64,000 nucleotides of DNA. Source: Campanula takesimana (lineage: Eukaryota; Streptophyta; Magnoliopsida; Asterales; Campanulaceae). The notes beneath the pieces were generated by a model. It did not search any database and had not been told where the DNA came from. It saw only the letters and a list, made by a program, of their open reading frames with translations. This document shows, one piece after another, positions 20,302-32,173 of the stretch (its first letter is position 1; every line of letters starts with the position of its first letter). The translations under genes and the position numbers were made by a program. The stretch is taken from the NCBI GenBank assembly GCA_026119855.1, contig JAOWBW010000146.1:434001-498000 (forward strand). Direction: 5' to 3'.

Positions 20302-20503
20302 CCTCCTTTTCTGTGCTTCAGCCCGTGTTTGGTCAACCTAACCTCATAAAAGCTAACTTGTTGGGACCCCATCCTGGATTTGACACAGTTTCTGCACGCT
20401 TAGGTCCGTCCGATCAGCAAGGTAGCTCCATATTCCCAACACAATCGCTTCGATAGTCTACATCCATGATCCCAAGACCAACAGACTAGAAAAGGTTGCA
20501 GTA

Positions 20504-21340
20504 ATGGCCGGTACCCTCATCACTGATTTGGAAACCAGTAAGACCGTCATTGCACGACTTGCGCAGCAAGTCAAAGAGCAAGCTGAAATTGCCGCCCGTG
20601 AGAGTGATCGTCAAGCTAAAGACATAGACTCCGTCCTACAAGAGCTCCAAGAACTCAAAAGGAGTAATAAGAAATCAAAATCCCCCTCCAAAGACGGGGA
20701 ATCCCATGCTAAGAAAATGAATACAAAGGGATGATGATTCAGACTCCTATTCGAATACATCGGACTCTTCCTCCTCCTCCGATGACGAGGATGCTAAGGC
20801 TAATGATAAGAAAAAGAGAGCTAATGATGACACCAGCATCATTAACTCCGCCACTGCCGAGTTTCTCGAAAAGAGGTTTGCACATCTTGGTCTAGCAAAG
20901 GGCTCCATCGTTCCATTTGACCCCATTGCACTCCGCAAATCAATCACTAAGCTGCCACGAAAGTTCCGCACTCCTGACATAGCCAAGTTCAATGGCACTA
21001 CTTGTCCTCGTGTTCATGTTGAAAATTACACTTGGGCCATGCTTCCGATGAAAGTGGATGAGACTGTCCTAGCCCAAAGCTTTCTCTAAACTCTATAAGG
21101 GGCGGCAAGAGATTGGTACATGTCTCTCCCCTTATCCACAAGGACTGATTGGGCTGCCGCATGTGAGGTCTTCCAAAGGCGTTTTGAGGACAACACTACT
21201 TACCGTCCCACTAAAAGGGACCTCGAGCAAATCCAACAAGGTGCTAATGAGACATTTGGTGACTTTGTCAAAAGGTGGAGAGCCAAGATCACCGAAGTCA
21301 CTCCGTAATGAGTATGAGGATCGCCTCTCCAGTACTTTCT
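20504..21340 (+). pseudogene. Ogre/Tat gag, 5' part (broken)
   Basis: It encodes the Gag N-terminus. The ATG at 20504 opens a charged helical segment. The frame ends at 20734 and continues in another frame through an acidic Asp/Ser run into the gag core. There the segments PDIAKFNGTT and GAARDWYMSLPL resemble the Tat/Ogre Gag hallmark (KFDG...GAA..W). Stops interrupt the core (for example near 21088) and again at about 21306. At 21340 the coding sequence is cut by the copia insertion and resumes at 29864. The gene is non-functional as read. Its family resemblance is supported by the second Ogre-like Gag at 62709-64000. Confidence 0.8.
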
Positions 21341-22831
21341 TGTTGGCTTTCGATCTAACATGCGCAGCGGAATTTAGCATTTAAAATTTTGAAACCCAAA
21401 GCCATGGATCCATTCATATGATTAAATCAAATACAACATGAGAATAAAGGAATAAACTAACCCTTGATGGCTATCAAATTCTCTTGGTCTTTGGTAGAGG
21501 TTTGAAGTCTTGATCACGATCACAAAGCTTGAACACGAACTTTGAAGATGATGATTTTCACCCTCTAGCGGTATCCACACTTCGAACGAATATCAAAGGA
21601 GCTTCTTTGATCTTGGTTGCTAGACCAAATTGTGAAACACTTTTTCACAATCAAAAGAACTATATGGAATTTATTTTGTGTATTATTTTATTCCTCAACC
21701 AAGAATGTCTTGGAACAAAATAAACCCTCTCTCAAACTCTTTGAGACTCACAAAATCATTAGCTTAGAGTGCTGGCCGAATTTGGTCTTTTATACACAAG
21801 TATGACCTATTCCAAATAGGAAACTCGTGTCAAAATCCGTCCAAAATTCGTTTCCTAATCAAATTAGGAATCTGCCACCCGACAGTACTGTGCGGCCGCC
21901 CAAAACCATCTGTGCGGTCGCACAACTATCTGAAGCAAAACTGGTACAAAATTGAGCAAAGTGTGCGGCCGCCCAGTCCATACTGTGCGGTCGCCCACTT
22001 CTCAGAATGTCCAGAATATCCAAAATTCCAATGTAGTCCTTTTAAAGATTCGTTCTATTGTGTGTGACCCTCTAGGATTATACTAAGTTGGCAATGGGTT
22101 CAAACATGAAACCATAAGATATGATTAGGTTCTAGCAAACCGTCATACCCACCCAATTAGTATAACTAGATACAAGTTCGCATTCCTCTTAGAATATGTC
22201 ACAATCCTTTTGTCCACGATATCATTGAACACAAGTCATGGTCAAAGAGTCAACTTGTTTTGTTCAATACTTTCTCGATTCCGAATATGTTGATAATCCA
22301 AATGACATTGATCCAATCAATTCATTTGAGTCCGGCCGAACATTTCATCAACATCATTCCTACGATTGGCCCAAGCTTGACATCTCTCCGAGGAGGGACA
22401 AATCCATTTAGCTTATTATTCTTCCCTACGTGAATCCGATTTTGCCAATCATACCCTTTATAACTACTCGGTTAAAAGTAGCGTTTGAATATGTCAAACA
22501 TAATGTTCATCAAGTGAAGACTATAATAACTTCATGTCTAAGGATTCAAATGACATAACTAATATGAGATATATGTATGACATAGACCATGACATAAATC
22601 TCATAGAGCGGGTCATGTCCAGTACCTTGTTCCAAACAAGTACCCATAAATCTAACATGATCATCGCATGATCATTTAGCCTTTATACTAGTGCTTAACA
22701 AGTACTAGGGACGGAGATTATTATAAGTAAACATGAACAACAATAATAATCAAAACATCTCTTTATTGATATGAAATAAATGATAACAATTACAACGTTT
22801 ATTAAACGTGCCTAGGGCACCACTACCAACA
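21341..22831 (-). repeat. 3' LTR of the minus-strand copia
   Basis: About 1,491 bp. On the minus strand a TATA box GTGTATAAAAG lies at 21787-21797, with the paired GC-rich motif cluster (21889-21997) upstream of it. The purine tract AGTGGGAGAT precedes it at 22832-22841. Confidence 0.93.
21889..21997 (-). repeat. Four-copy TGTGCGGYCGCMCA cluster in LTR
   Basis: Units start at 21889, 21911, 21962 and 21984: two pairs, each with exactly 22 bp start to start. One unit (TGTGCGGTCGCACA) is a near-perfect dyad; the others have one arm changed (TGTGCGGCCGCCCA, TGTGCGGTCGCCCA). The copy in the other LTR is at 28920-29028. On the minus strand the cluster is about 95-210 bp upstream of the TATA box. 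Confidence 0.95.
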
Positions 22832-22845
22832 ATCTCCCACTTGCC

Positions 22846-25800
22846 CTAGGCCCAATCTCCCATGTATCTAATACCCATGGACCTAACATGACCATCATGT
22901 TTAGCTTGTGGAAGTCCCTTTGTCAGCGGGTCCGCAACATTGTCATCAGTAGGTACTCTGCATATATTTACGTCTCCCCTATCAACGATCTCTCGAATGA
23001 TATGAAAACGCCTAAGTATGTGTTTGGATTTCTGATGTGCTCTTGGTTCCTTTGCTTGAGCAATAGCACCATTATTATCACAATAAAGGTCTATTGGATT
23101 AGCAATACTAGGGACCACTTCAAGTTCAGTTATGAACTTCTTAATCCAAACAGCTTCCTTTGCAGCATCCGATGCAGCAATATACTCAGCTTCTGTTGTA
23201 GAATCAGCGGTTGCACTTTGCTTGGAACTCTTCCAGCTTACAGCTCCACCATTTAACATAAACACAAAACCCGATTGCGATCGGCTATCATCTTTGTCAG
23301 TTTGGAAGCTTGCATCCGTGTAAGCATTTACAACGAGATCATCTTCCATTCCTCCATAGACCAAAAACGAGTCTTTAGTTCTTCTCAAGTACTTAAGAAT
23401 CGCTTTTACAGCTATCCAGTGATTTTCGCCAGGGTCGGATTGGTATCTACTTGTCATGCTCAAAGCATAAGACACATCCGGCCTAATACAAATCATGGCA
23501 TACATGATGGACCCAATTGCCGAAGCATATGGAACATCATTCATTTTCTCATGCTCATCTTTTGTCTTAGGACATTGAGTCTTGCTTAGAGAAACTCCAT
23601 GTAACACGGGCAAGGTGCCTCTCTTAGAATTTTCCATACGGAATCTTCTAATGACCTTGTCAATGTATGTACTTTGGCTTAAACCAAGTAGCCTCCTTAA
23701 TCTATCTCTATAGATCTTAATGCCAAGAATATATGCGGCTTCACCCATATCTTTCATTGCGAAGCACTTTCCTAACCAAGTCTTCACAGACTGAAGTGTA
23801 GGAATGTCGTTTCCAATGAGTAATATGTCATCCACATATAAAATAAGGAATAGCACTATGCTCCCACTAATCTTCTTGTATACATAAGGTTCATCTTCGT
23901 TCTTGATGAAACCAAACTCTTTGACTGATTCATCAAAACGGAGATTCCAACTTCTTGAAGCTTGCTTCAATCCATAGATGGATCTTTGCAATTTGCATAC
24001 CTTAGAATCTTGTTCAAAACCTTCTGGTTGTGTCATATACACATCCTCTTGGAGTTTTCCATTCAGGAAAGCGGTTTTGACGTCCATCTGCCATATTTCA
24101 TAGTCATGATATGCGGCAATGGCAAGCAAAATTCTTATAGACTTGATCATTGCTACGGGTGAAAAGGTCTCATCATAGTCAATACCATGAACTTGCCTAT
24201 AACCCTTCGCTACAAGCCTAGCTTTGTAAGTATGCACCTTCCCATCCATGTCAGTCTTCTTCTTGAAGACCCATTTGCATCCTATGGTTTTTACACATTC
24301 GGGCGCATCAATCAAATTCCAAACTTGATTGTCTTGCATGGATTGCAATTCGGATTCCATGGCTCCAAGCCACTTGTCCGAATCAGGAGAAGACATCGCC
24401 TCTTGGTAGGTTGACGGTTCATCATTCTCAATGATTTCTACCTCATTACTATCCGTTACGAGAAATCCATATCTCTCGGGCTCGGATCGTAACCTACTAG
24501 ATCTGTGAGATGCTTGTGTATTTTGAACAGGTTCCACAACTCCTTGTGGTTCTTGTTCTTGTTCCACTATTGGTTCAATGTTATTTTCTGGGTCTCGAAT
24601 TTCTTAAGATTTGTTTTACTCCCACTGATTTCTTTGGAGAGAAACTCTTTCTCTAGAAAGACACCAGTTCGGGCAACAAACACTTTGTTATCCTCTCGGT
24701 TGTAAAAGTAATATCCTTTAGTTTCCTTAGGATATCCCACGAAAATACATTTATCAGATTTGTGTGCTAGTTTGTCAGAGATAAGTCTCTTGACATAAAC
24801 TTCGCAACCCCAAATCCTCATGAAAAATAAACTAGGTTTCTTTCCACTCCACATCTCATATGGAGTCTTTGGAACCGATTTAGTTGGAACTTGATTTAGT
24901 GTGAAAGCAGCGGTTTCTAGGGCGTAACCCCAAAAGGATATTGGAAGATCAACTTGACTCATCATTGATCGAACCATGTCTAACAAAGTCCGATTTATCC
25001 TCTCAGACACACCATTCCATTTTGGTGTTCCGGGCGGAGTCAATTGTGAAACTATTCCACAATTGTTTAGATGATCGTCAAATTCTTGACTTAAGTATTC
25101 ACCACCTCGATCTGATCGAAGTGCCTTTATACTTTTGCCAAGTTGTTTTTCTACTTCATTTTGAAATATTCTAAATATCTCAAATGCTTCACTTTAAGTT
25201 TCATTAGGTAAACATACCCAAATCTACTATAATCATCAGTGAAGGTTATGAAGTATTGAAATCCTCCCCTAGCATTGCTACTTAATGGTCCGCATACATC
25301 GGAATGTATCAACCCCAATAAGTCGCTTGCCCTTTCACCCAACTTGGTAAAAGGTGTCTTAGTCATTTTTCCAAGAAGACACGACTCACAAGTGTCATAT
25401 GACTCTAAGTCACATGAACCCAAAAGTCCGTCATCATGGAGTTTTGAGATACGCTTCTCATTAATATGACCAAGACGGCAATGCCACAAATAAGTATGAT
25501 TTATATCATTAGGTTTAGATTTCTTATTTACATGATAGACATTATTTTCATTCTTGACATCCAAGATATAAAGGCCATTAAATGAATTAGCAATACCATA
25601 AAGCACATCATTTAAATAAATAGAAAATTTCTTATTCTCAATAAGAAACTTAAAACCTTCATTATCCAAACAAGAAATTGAAATAATATTTCTGCTTAAA
25701 TCCGGAACATAATAACAATTGTTCAAAACAAGAATTAATCCGGAAGGTAAAGTGACTTCATAAGTCCCTACGGCTAATGCAGCAACTCTTGCTCCATTCC

Positions 25801-26800
25801 CCACGCGTAGATCTACTTCACCTTCTTTAAGCAGTCTCCTATTCTTTAGTCCCTGCACATTTAGACAAATGTGAGAACCACATCCGGTATCCAATACCCA
25901 AGAATCAGTGGTAGAAAGGAGAATATCTATCATATAGATACCTGAAGTCGACGCAGCCTTGCTGCTCTTCTTCTTCTTTTGCTCTTCCAAGAAAGCCTTG
26001 CAATTACGTTTCCAATGACCAATTTCTTGACAATGGAAACAAATTGCATCCTTTTGTGTATCGGGTTTTGCCTCAGAAGCCTTGGCAACCTTTGCCTTGC
26101 TTATCTTGGGTTTGACAACTTTTGCCTTACCCTTGCCTTTGGCACCAGGCTTCTTCCCATCATGAACCAAGAGCACGGGAGAACCTTTCTCCACAATTTT
26201 CATCTCTGCAGTTTTGAGCATCCCATGCAACTCAGAGAGATTCTTATCCATTCCATGCATGTTATAATTCATTACAAACTGATTATAACTTTTAGGCAAT
26301 TAATTAAGAATGAGATCCGTGGCTAGCTCCAATGGGATTGGATAGCCAAGTTTCTCAAGGTGCTCTACATAACCTTTCATTTTAAGAAAGTGAGGACTCA
26401 CTTGTTTCCCTTCATTCATTTTACTAGTAGTGAATGCAACAATGGTCTTGTACCTCTCTTGCCTAGCTTGCTCTTGAAACATGGTTCTCAACTCCACGCC
26501 TATCTCATAGGCTTCCAAATGTTCCAAACTTTGTTGGAGTTTTGAACACATAGCAGCAAGCATGAGACAACTTACATCTCTAGAATCATTACGATGTTTC
26601 TTGTAATTGTCTCTTTCTACCCTAGGGGCAGTAGGCGGTGGTTCAGCGGGGAGAGGCCCATCGAGAATGTACAACTTATCTTCTTGCCTAAGAACGATTC
26701 TTATGCTACGGATTCAATCCATAAAGTTGGTACCATTCTCTTCGAGCTTATCCTTCTCAAGGATCGATCGCAACGACATTGATTGAGTGTTATTAGTCAT
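22846..26800 (-). pseudogene. Copia gag-pol polyprotein (broken)
   Basis: Minus-strand gag-pol read from an ATG at 26800. Gag with one zinc knuckle (CFHCQEIGHWKRNC), protease (WVLDTGCGSHIC), GAG-pre-integrase (LWHCRLGHINEKR), integrase, RT (LYVDDILLIGND) and RNase H (TTEAEYIAASDAA, DLYCDNNGAIAQ) follow in copia order, ending at 22846. Compared with the plus-strand relative at 39983, there is a stop in the gag N-terminus near 26710 and another at ~26300. Frameshifts occur near 25190 in integrase and near 24600 before RT. The domains are otherwise well preserved, so inactivation is recent. The copia lineage is not resolved from motifs alone. Confidence 0.93.
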
Positions 26801-28371
26801 TATCTACAAATATGCAAAAAATTTCCAAAATTTAATAAGTACCGATTTTCATTAAAGAGATAAATAATGTATTTTTCAAACAAAATACTCCCACTAAATT
26901 ATATAACCTTCATATACATCCAATGTATAATATAATTTAAATGGGTTAAGATCCAACTTTAATTTAATTTCAAGTCCGCTAAGGCGGATTACACAAAATC
27001 AAATTAATTAGGTAGACAACTCTTGTCAATCATATCTCATATGACTCTTAGTTCCTTTTATGAGATTCTTTAAGAAATCAAATTTCAAAAAGCATGTTAA
27101 ACCTCATCTTTGCCTAGGCCCAAAACTGTTTTGACGCCCAATTAAGTCTAACCATTTTAAACGCATAGTTAATGTGTCCCGCTAGGGCGTGCCCACACTA
27201 TCTATCTTGCTCATACATAAACAAATTTAATGCATCTCGCTAGGGCGAATCTACATTAAAATCACTCATGTAATAACAAGTGTTTTAATCATGGCATGGC
27301 AATCAAAGACTTAAAACTTTCTTTGAAGGTTCCTCACATATAGCATATAACACATTTATGAGCACATAATATAAACATGTTACACATCAAGTTTAGCCAC
27401 TAAATTAATCTTCATTAATTTAAGCATGATATTTATGTGTCATTAGTTTCTCTATAATTATGAGGATGAGACTATTTCAACTTTGGTTATTATCTCCAAA
27501 TCAAGACAACAAGAAGTGCGGTCGAACTAAGCCATTAGGCAACCACAATCCCGCACTAATTCAAGAAACCAAGAAAGTAGTCCATGTGGCCGAAACTAAG
27601 CAATAGATGGTCTCGATGAACGTAGGCCAATTGCATTCACAATTCCACATGGATCTCCAATCATTGAATCAAGAACTTTGTTTCTCAATTTTTAGCAATT
27701 ATGAACTCTTCATAATTCTAACTTCGTTTTATCTTTGAAACTTTGATTGCGATCAAGTTTGGGAAACACAATCTCGATGAACGCAGATTAGTCATCCAAA
27801 CCTTGAACCAATCTTAGAATCACAAGACTAAAACAAATAGGAAAATCAAACCCCAAGATCCTCACATAAACCAACTACCCAAAACCCATTCCAGATCAGC
27901 AAGTCTGGACTGGTTCTGTTACTGGTTTTGTTGGACCTCTCGAAAATTCCAAATTCTGATTTGAACAAAAAATCAGACAATCTGATCCTTATGTGCGGCC
28001 GCCCAAAACTCACTGTGCGGTAGCCCAAACATGTGCGGTCGCCCAAGTGATTTTGTGCGGTCGCCCAAACTGATCAGAATGTACAGAATTTTGAAGTTCG
28101 AAAATTTTGTCTCAAAATTGTTTTTCCCCGATTATTAAAACTTTGATCCAATCAAAAATTAATAACCAACAATTCTGAATCCACCATAATTTATTTATTG
28201 CGATTGAATCGTGCGATTAAAGTTGCAAAACAATAAACCACATAAAATCACATAACACATAAACATCACATATTCCAATATTCATATCATGCAAGGCACA
28301 TAAACAATTTATATACACATAACATGATCTAGGTATTGAAATAATCAACATGAACGGGGCTCTGATACCAC
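26801..28371 (-). other. Copia leader between PBS and gag
   Basis: Untranslated leader of the minus-strand copia, about 1.57 kb, homologous to 38415-39982. It contains the PBS and a second four-copy motif cluster at 27992-28067. No real gene is seen; short ORFs are shadows. Confidence 0.85.
27992..28067 (-). repeat. Four-copy TGTGCGGYCGCCCA cluster in leader
   Basis: Units at 27992, 28014, 28032 and 28054. Both pairs keep the 22-bp spacing seen in the LTR cluster of the same element; the second unit carries TAGC for TCGC. Confidence 0.94.
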
Positions 28372-29863
28372 TGTTGGGTTTCGATCTAACATGCGCAGCG
28401 GAATTTAGCATTTAAAATTTTGAAACCCAAAGCCATGGATCCATTCATATGATTAAATCAAATACAACATGAGAATAAAGGAATAAACTAACCCTTGATG
28501 GCTATCAAATTCTCTTGGTCTTTGGTAGAGGTTTGAAGTCTTGATCACGATCACAAAGCTTGAACACGAACTTTGAAGATGATGATTTTCACCCTCTAGC
28601 GGTATCCACACTTCGAACGAATATCAAAGGAGCTTATTTGATCTTGGTTGCTAGACCAAATTGTGAAACACTTTTTCACAATCAAAAGAACTATATGGAA
28701 TTTATTTTGTGTATTATTTTGTTCCTCAACCAAGAATGTCTTGGAACAAAATAAACCATCTCTCAAACTCTTTGAGACTCACAAAATCATTAGCTTAGAG
28801 TGCTGGCCGAATTTGGTCTTTTATACACAAGTATGACATATTCCAAATAGGAAACTTGTGTCAAAATCCGTCCAAAATTCGTTTCCTAATCAAATTAGGA
28901 ATCTGCCACCCGACAGTACTGTGCGGCCGCCCAAAACCATCTGTGCGGTCGCACAACTATCTGAAGCAAAACTGGTACAAAATTGAGCAAAGTGTGCGGC
29001 CGCCCAGTCCATACTGTGCGGTCGCCCACTTCTCAGAATGTCCAGAATATCCAAAATTCCAATGTAGTCCTTTTAAAGATTCGTTCTATTGTGTATGACC
29101 CTCTAGGATTATACTAAGTTGGCAATGGGTTCAAACATGAAACCATAAGATATGATTAGGTTCTAGAAAACCGTCATACCCACCCAATTAGTATAACTAG
29201 ATACAAGTTCACATTCCTCTTAGAATATGTCACAATCCTTTTGTCCACGATATCATTGAACACAAGTCATGGTCAAAGAGTCAACTTGTTTTGTTCAATA
29301 CTTTCTCGATTCCGAATATGTTGATAATCCAAATGACATTGATCCAATCAATTCATTTGAGTCCGGCCGAACATTTCATCAACATCATTCCTACGAGTGG
29401 CCCAAGCTTGACATCTCTCCGAGGAGGGACAAATCCATTTAGCTTATTATTCTTCCCTACGTGAATCCGATTTTGCCAATCATACCCTTTATAACTACTC
29501 GGTTAAAAGTAGCGTTTGAATATGTCAAACATAATGTTCATCAAGTGGAAGACTATAATAACTTCATGTCTAAGGATTCAAATGACATAACTAATATGAG
29601 ATATATGTATGACATAGACCATGACATAAATCTCATAGAGCGGGTCATGTCCAGTACCTTGTTCCAAACAAGTACCCATAAATCTAACATGATCATCGCA
29701 TGATCATTTAGCCTTTATACTAGTGCTTAACAAGTACTAGGGACGGAGATTATTATAAGTAAACATGAACAACAATAATAATCAAAACATCTCTTTATTG
29801 ATATGAAATAAATGATAACAATTACAACGTTTATTAAACGTGCCTAGGGCACCACTACCAACA
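28372..29863 (-). repeat. 5' LTR of the minus-strand copia
   Basis: About 1,492 bp, homologous to 21341-22831. It carries the same paired motif cluster at 28920-29028 and is followed by the TTTCT target duplication. Confidence 0.93.
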
Positions 29864-30828
29864 TTTCTTCCCAAGCTTCTCAAGAAGAACTGTTTGATAT
29901 ACTCGTAGAAGCCGGAAAGGTCGCGCCGAGGAAACCTCCTACCACTCCAAGGGAACTCCCTGCAAATCATGCTCACCACCTCTACTGAAAGTTCCACCAG
30001 TTTAGCGGTCATGATACCAATTCTTGCCACCACCTCAAAGACGTAATCCAAGATCTCATAGACTCTAAGCAGTTAGGGGTTCCTAATGTAGTAACAAACC
30101 CCCTCCCAACTGCGGGAGGAGGGATCAATGTAATAAAGATAGCTAGTAAGGAAGAGGAGACTACTCGCCTAGTCCCAAATGTGGGCGAGAGCACTCCAAA
30201 GTTTAATAATGAAATTTCTTTCTGTTACATGTTGTCTTGGGATCAAGTACTAGATAGGAAGAATAATAAAGAAAAGGAAGATGTTAACTTACTCACCCGA
30301 TCCGGTCGAGTTGTAATCAACAAAGATCCAAGAATAGAAGATCCATCATCTTCAAAAGAGCCCAAACCCGTTGAGCCTGATGATCCACTTCTTAAACAAC
30401 TAAAGAAAACACAAGCCAACATTTCCATATGGTATCTCTTAGGCTCATCTCATAAGCATCGAATGATGATGTCTAAAGCTTTGGCCCAAGTCGAAGCGCC
30501 CAAAGAAATAACTCCCGAAGAGTTAATGCAAATGGTAGGCCAAATCCAATTTGGTAACGTGATCACATTTACCGACTTAGATATACCACAATACGGTGGA
30601 GGGAATACTGAGGCCCTTTACATAACTGCAAAGGTAAATGGGCATCGAATCCCCAGAATCCTAGTAGACAATGGATCTGCCATAAATGTCTTACCAAAGA
30701 AAGTCATGGTAACGCTTGGCCATACCTCAAGGGATCTAAAACCGTCAACTCTTACTATACGAGGGTTTGATTGCACTGAACGTTCACCTATAGGGGTGAT
30801 CACTCTAACGGTTATAGTGGGAGGATAA
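29864..30828 (+). pseudogene. Ogre/Tat gag 3' part and protease (broken)
   Basis: It continues the gag cut at 21340. A CCHC-like segment (FSGHDTNSCHHLKDVIQDLI) resembles the Tat/Ogre Gag tail, but a stop at about 29989 lies just before it. The aspartic protease follows in a 215-residue open stretch from 30181. Its active site is ILVDNGSAINVLP at residues ~161-173, where Asp-Asn-Gly-Ser-Ala replaces the usual D[TS]GA, as in other Tat-lineage proteases. The frame stops at 30828. Confidence 0.82.
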
Positions 30829-32173
30829 CTACAAAGGCGGAGTTCCAAGTCATTGACATCCCCTCTTCCTTCAACCTTCTTCTGGGACGTCCGTTGATAC
30901 ATTAAACAGGAGGAGTACCATCGACTCTCCATCAGTGTGTCAAGTTTAAGCACAACGACACGATAGTCACCGTACTTGGGGAACTTGTACTTGGGGAACT
31001 TGTCACTGCTAGCCCGATCTTAGAAATTCAGCATGAGGCAGTCGACCACCTCTTTAATGGATTCGAAATCCAAAAGCAAAGTAACGTAGAGATGGTAGAA
31101 GTGCACAATGAGAATGACTACTCAAAGGAAATTCCATTCTCCGGAACACGCCCAGTACTTAACATGATGCTAAAAGAAGGGTACTTCCCCGGTCTCAGAC
31201 TTGGCAAGAACTTACAAGGGATAAAAGAACCACCACCTGTTGTTCTATACCCACCTGAATGTGGTCTAGGGTATGTGTTACCACTAAAGAGCATCCTTAA
31301 GGAAGAAAGGGTTTGGACTTCATACATAGTGCCGATCGCACCACCCTATTGAAGGACTCTAAACGGGTACTTTGTACACGAGGGGGAAAACTTGCCATAC
31401 TTTATGTTCCCTGAACCATGGATTGACCATAGGGGGAAGCGTCAACCGGGCTTTGAAATCTTCAATGACTATGATCTGTACTCACTTAAAACAGAACCGG
31501 TCCAATTCTCATGGCTACCTCGAGAATTAGGGGGTACCAAGGCCGAAGCGTTCAGTGAATGGGACTTTGTGTTGGGAGAAGACCTACTGCGCCAATTTCT
31601 CAACCTTTGGAAGCTAGAGGACACTCAGATTAATGCAATCGACAAGGGGGACGCTCCGAACCATGACTACACCGAGCTCATCAAGAAGTGTGATGAGCCT
31701 ATCAAGAACTGGTACACGACTGGGGGACCCATAGCAAGTAATACTTCCTGATCAAAGAGTTAGGATGTACTCCCCATACCCATATGGAAAGAAAATTTAT
31801 AACTCTTACCTTAGAGTCAGATACCGCTACCGATGAGCTCACCTAAGAGGGCTTGGATGCCATCGCGGAACGTGTATTCCCCTACTTTCTTAATGAAAAC
31901 ATAGATCTTTCCGAGTATAGCGTCATAAATGATGAATTAACTAATAACTCTAACGAATTAGATAATAATGAGTCATATGACGAGATAGATCAAGAAAATG
32001 AACAAATATTAAAAGAGATTAATAAGCTAGTAGGTCATCATAGCGGAAATGGTCCTATTGATGCCAAAGAAATGCAAACAGTTAATCTGGGGACGGACGA
32101 TGATCCGAAAGAGACCAAGATTGGCAGTTTCTTCAAGGGGGAAGATCGACAAGCCCTCATAGCACTTCTCTGA
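30829..32173 (+). pseudogene. Ogre/Tat protease-RT linker with G-patch-like segment
   Basis: Broken open stretches (31092-31352, 31392-31751, 31853-32173) lie between protease and RT. The first contains MMLKEGYFPGLRLGKNLQGI, a glycine-rich segment of the G-patch pattern (G..PG.GLGK..QGI), here with Arg-Leu where Gly-Leu is common. G-patches near the protease are known in some retroviruses and in Tat/Ogre polyproteins. The rest is acidic and not recognisable. Ogre elements are also known for a spliced intron between protease and RT. I cannot identify splice sites with confidence. A 15-bp tandem duplication (ACTTGGGGAACTTGT) occurs near 30975-31002. Confidence 0.6.

Larger units (their letters stand above)
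19023..20503 (+). other. Long 5' leader of the Ogre/Tat element
   Basis: About 1.5 kb without a credible gene. It holds two tandem pairs of the 18-bp palindrome (19119-19156 and 20264-20301) and a hairpin-capable block at 19382-19440 that recurs behind pol at 35086-35156. Ogre elements are known for long leaders, some with an extra ORF upstream of gag. No such ORF is intact here. Confidence 0.7.
21341..29863 (-). mobile_element. Ty1/copia element, minus strand, full length but inactive
   Basis: LTRs at 28372-29863 (5') and 21341-22831 (3') start TGTTGGTAGTGGTGCCCTAG and end CCAACA when read on the minus strand. A Met-type PBS sits at ~28356-28370, and the target duplication is TTTCT (21336-21340 and 29864-29868). 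I count roughly a dozen differences between the LTRs by eye, so it is fairly young. It sits inside the Ogre gag. The polyprotein is broken by two stops and two frameshifts. It is the same family as the plus-strand element at 36906. Confidence 0.95.

Noticed and set aside
22888..23589. Plus-strand ORFs of 104-122 residues
   Set aside because: They are antisense shadows of the copia RNase H/RT region on the minus strand.
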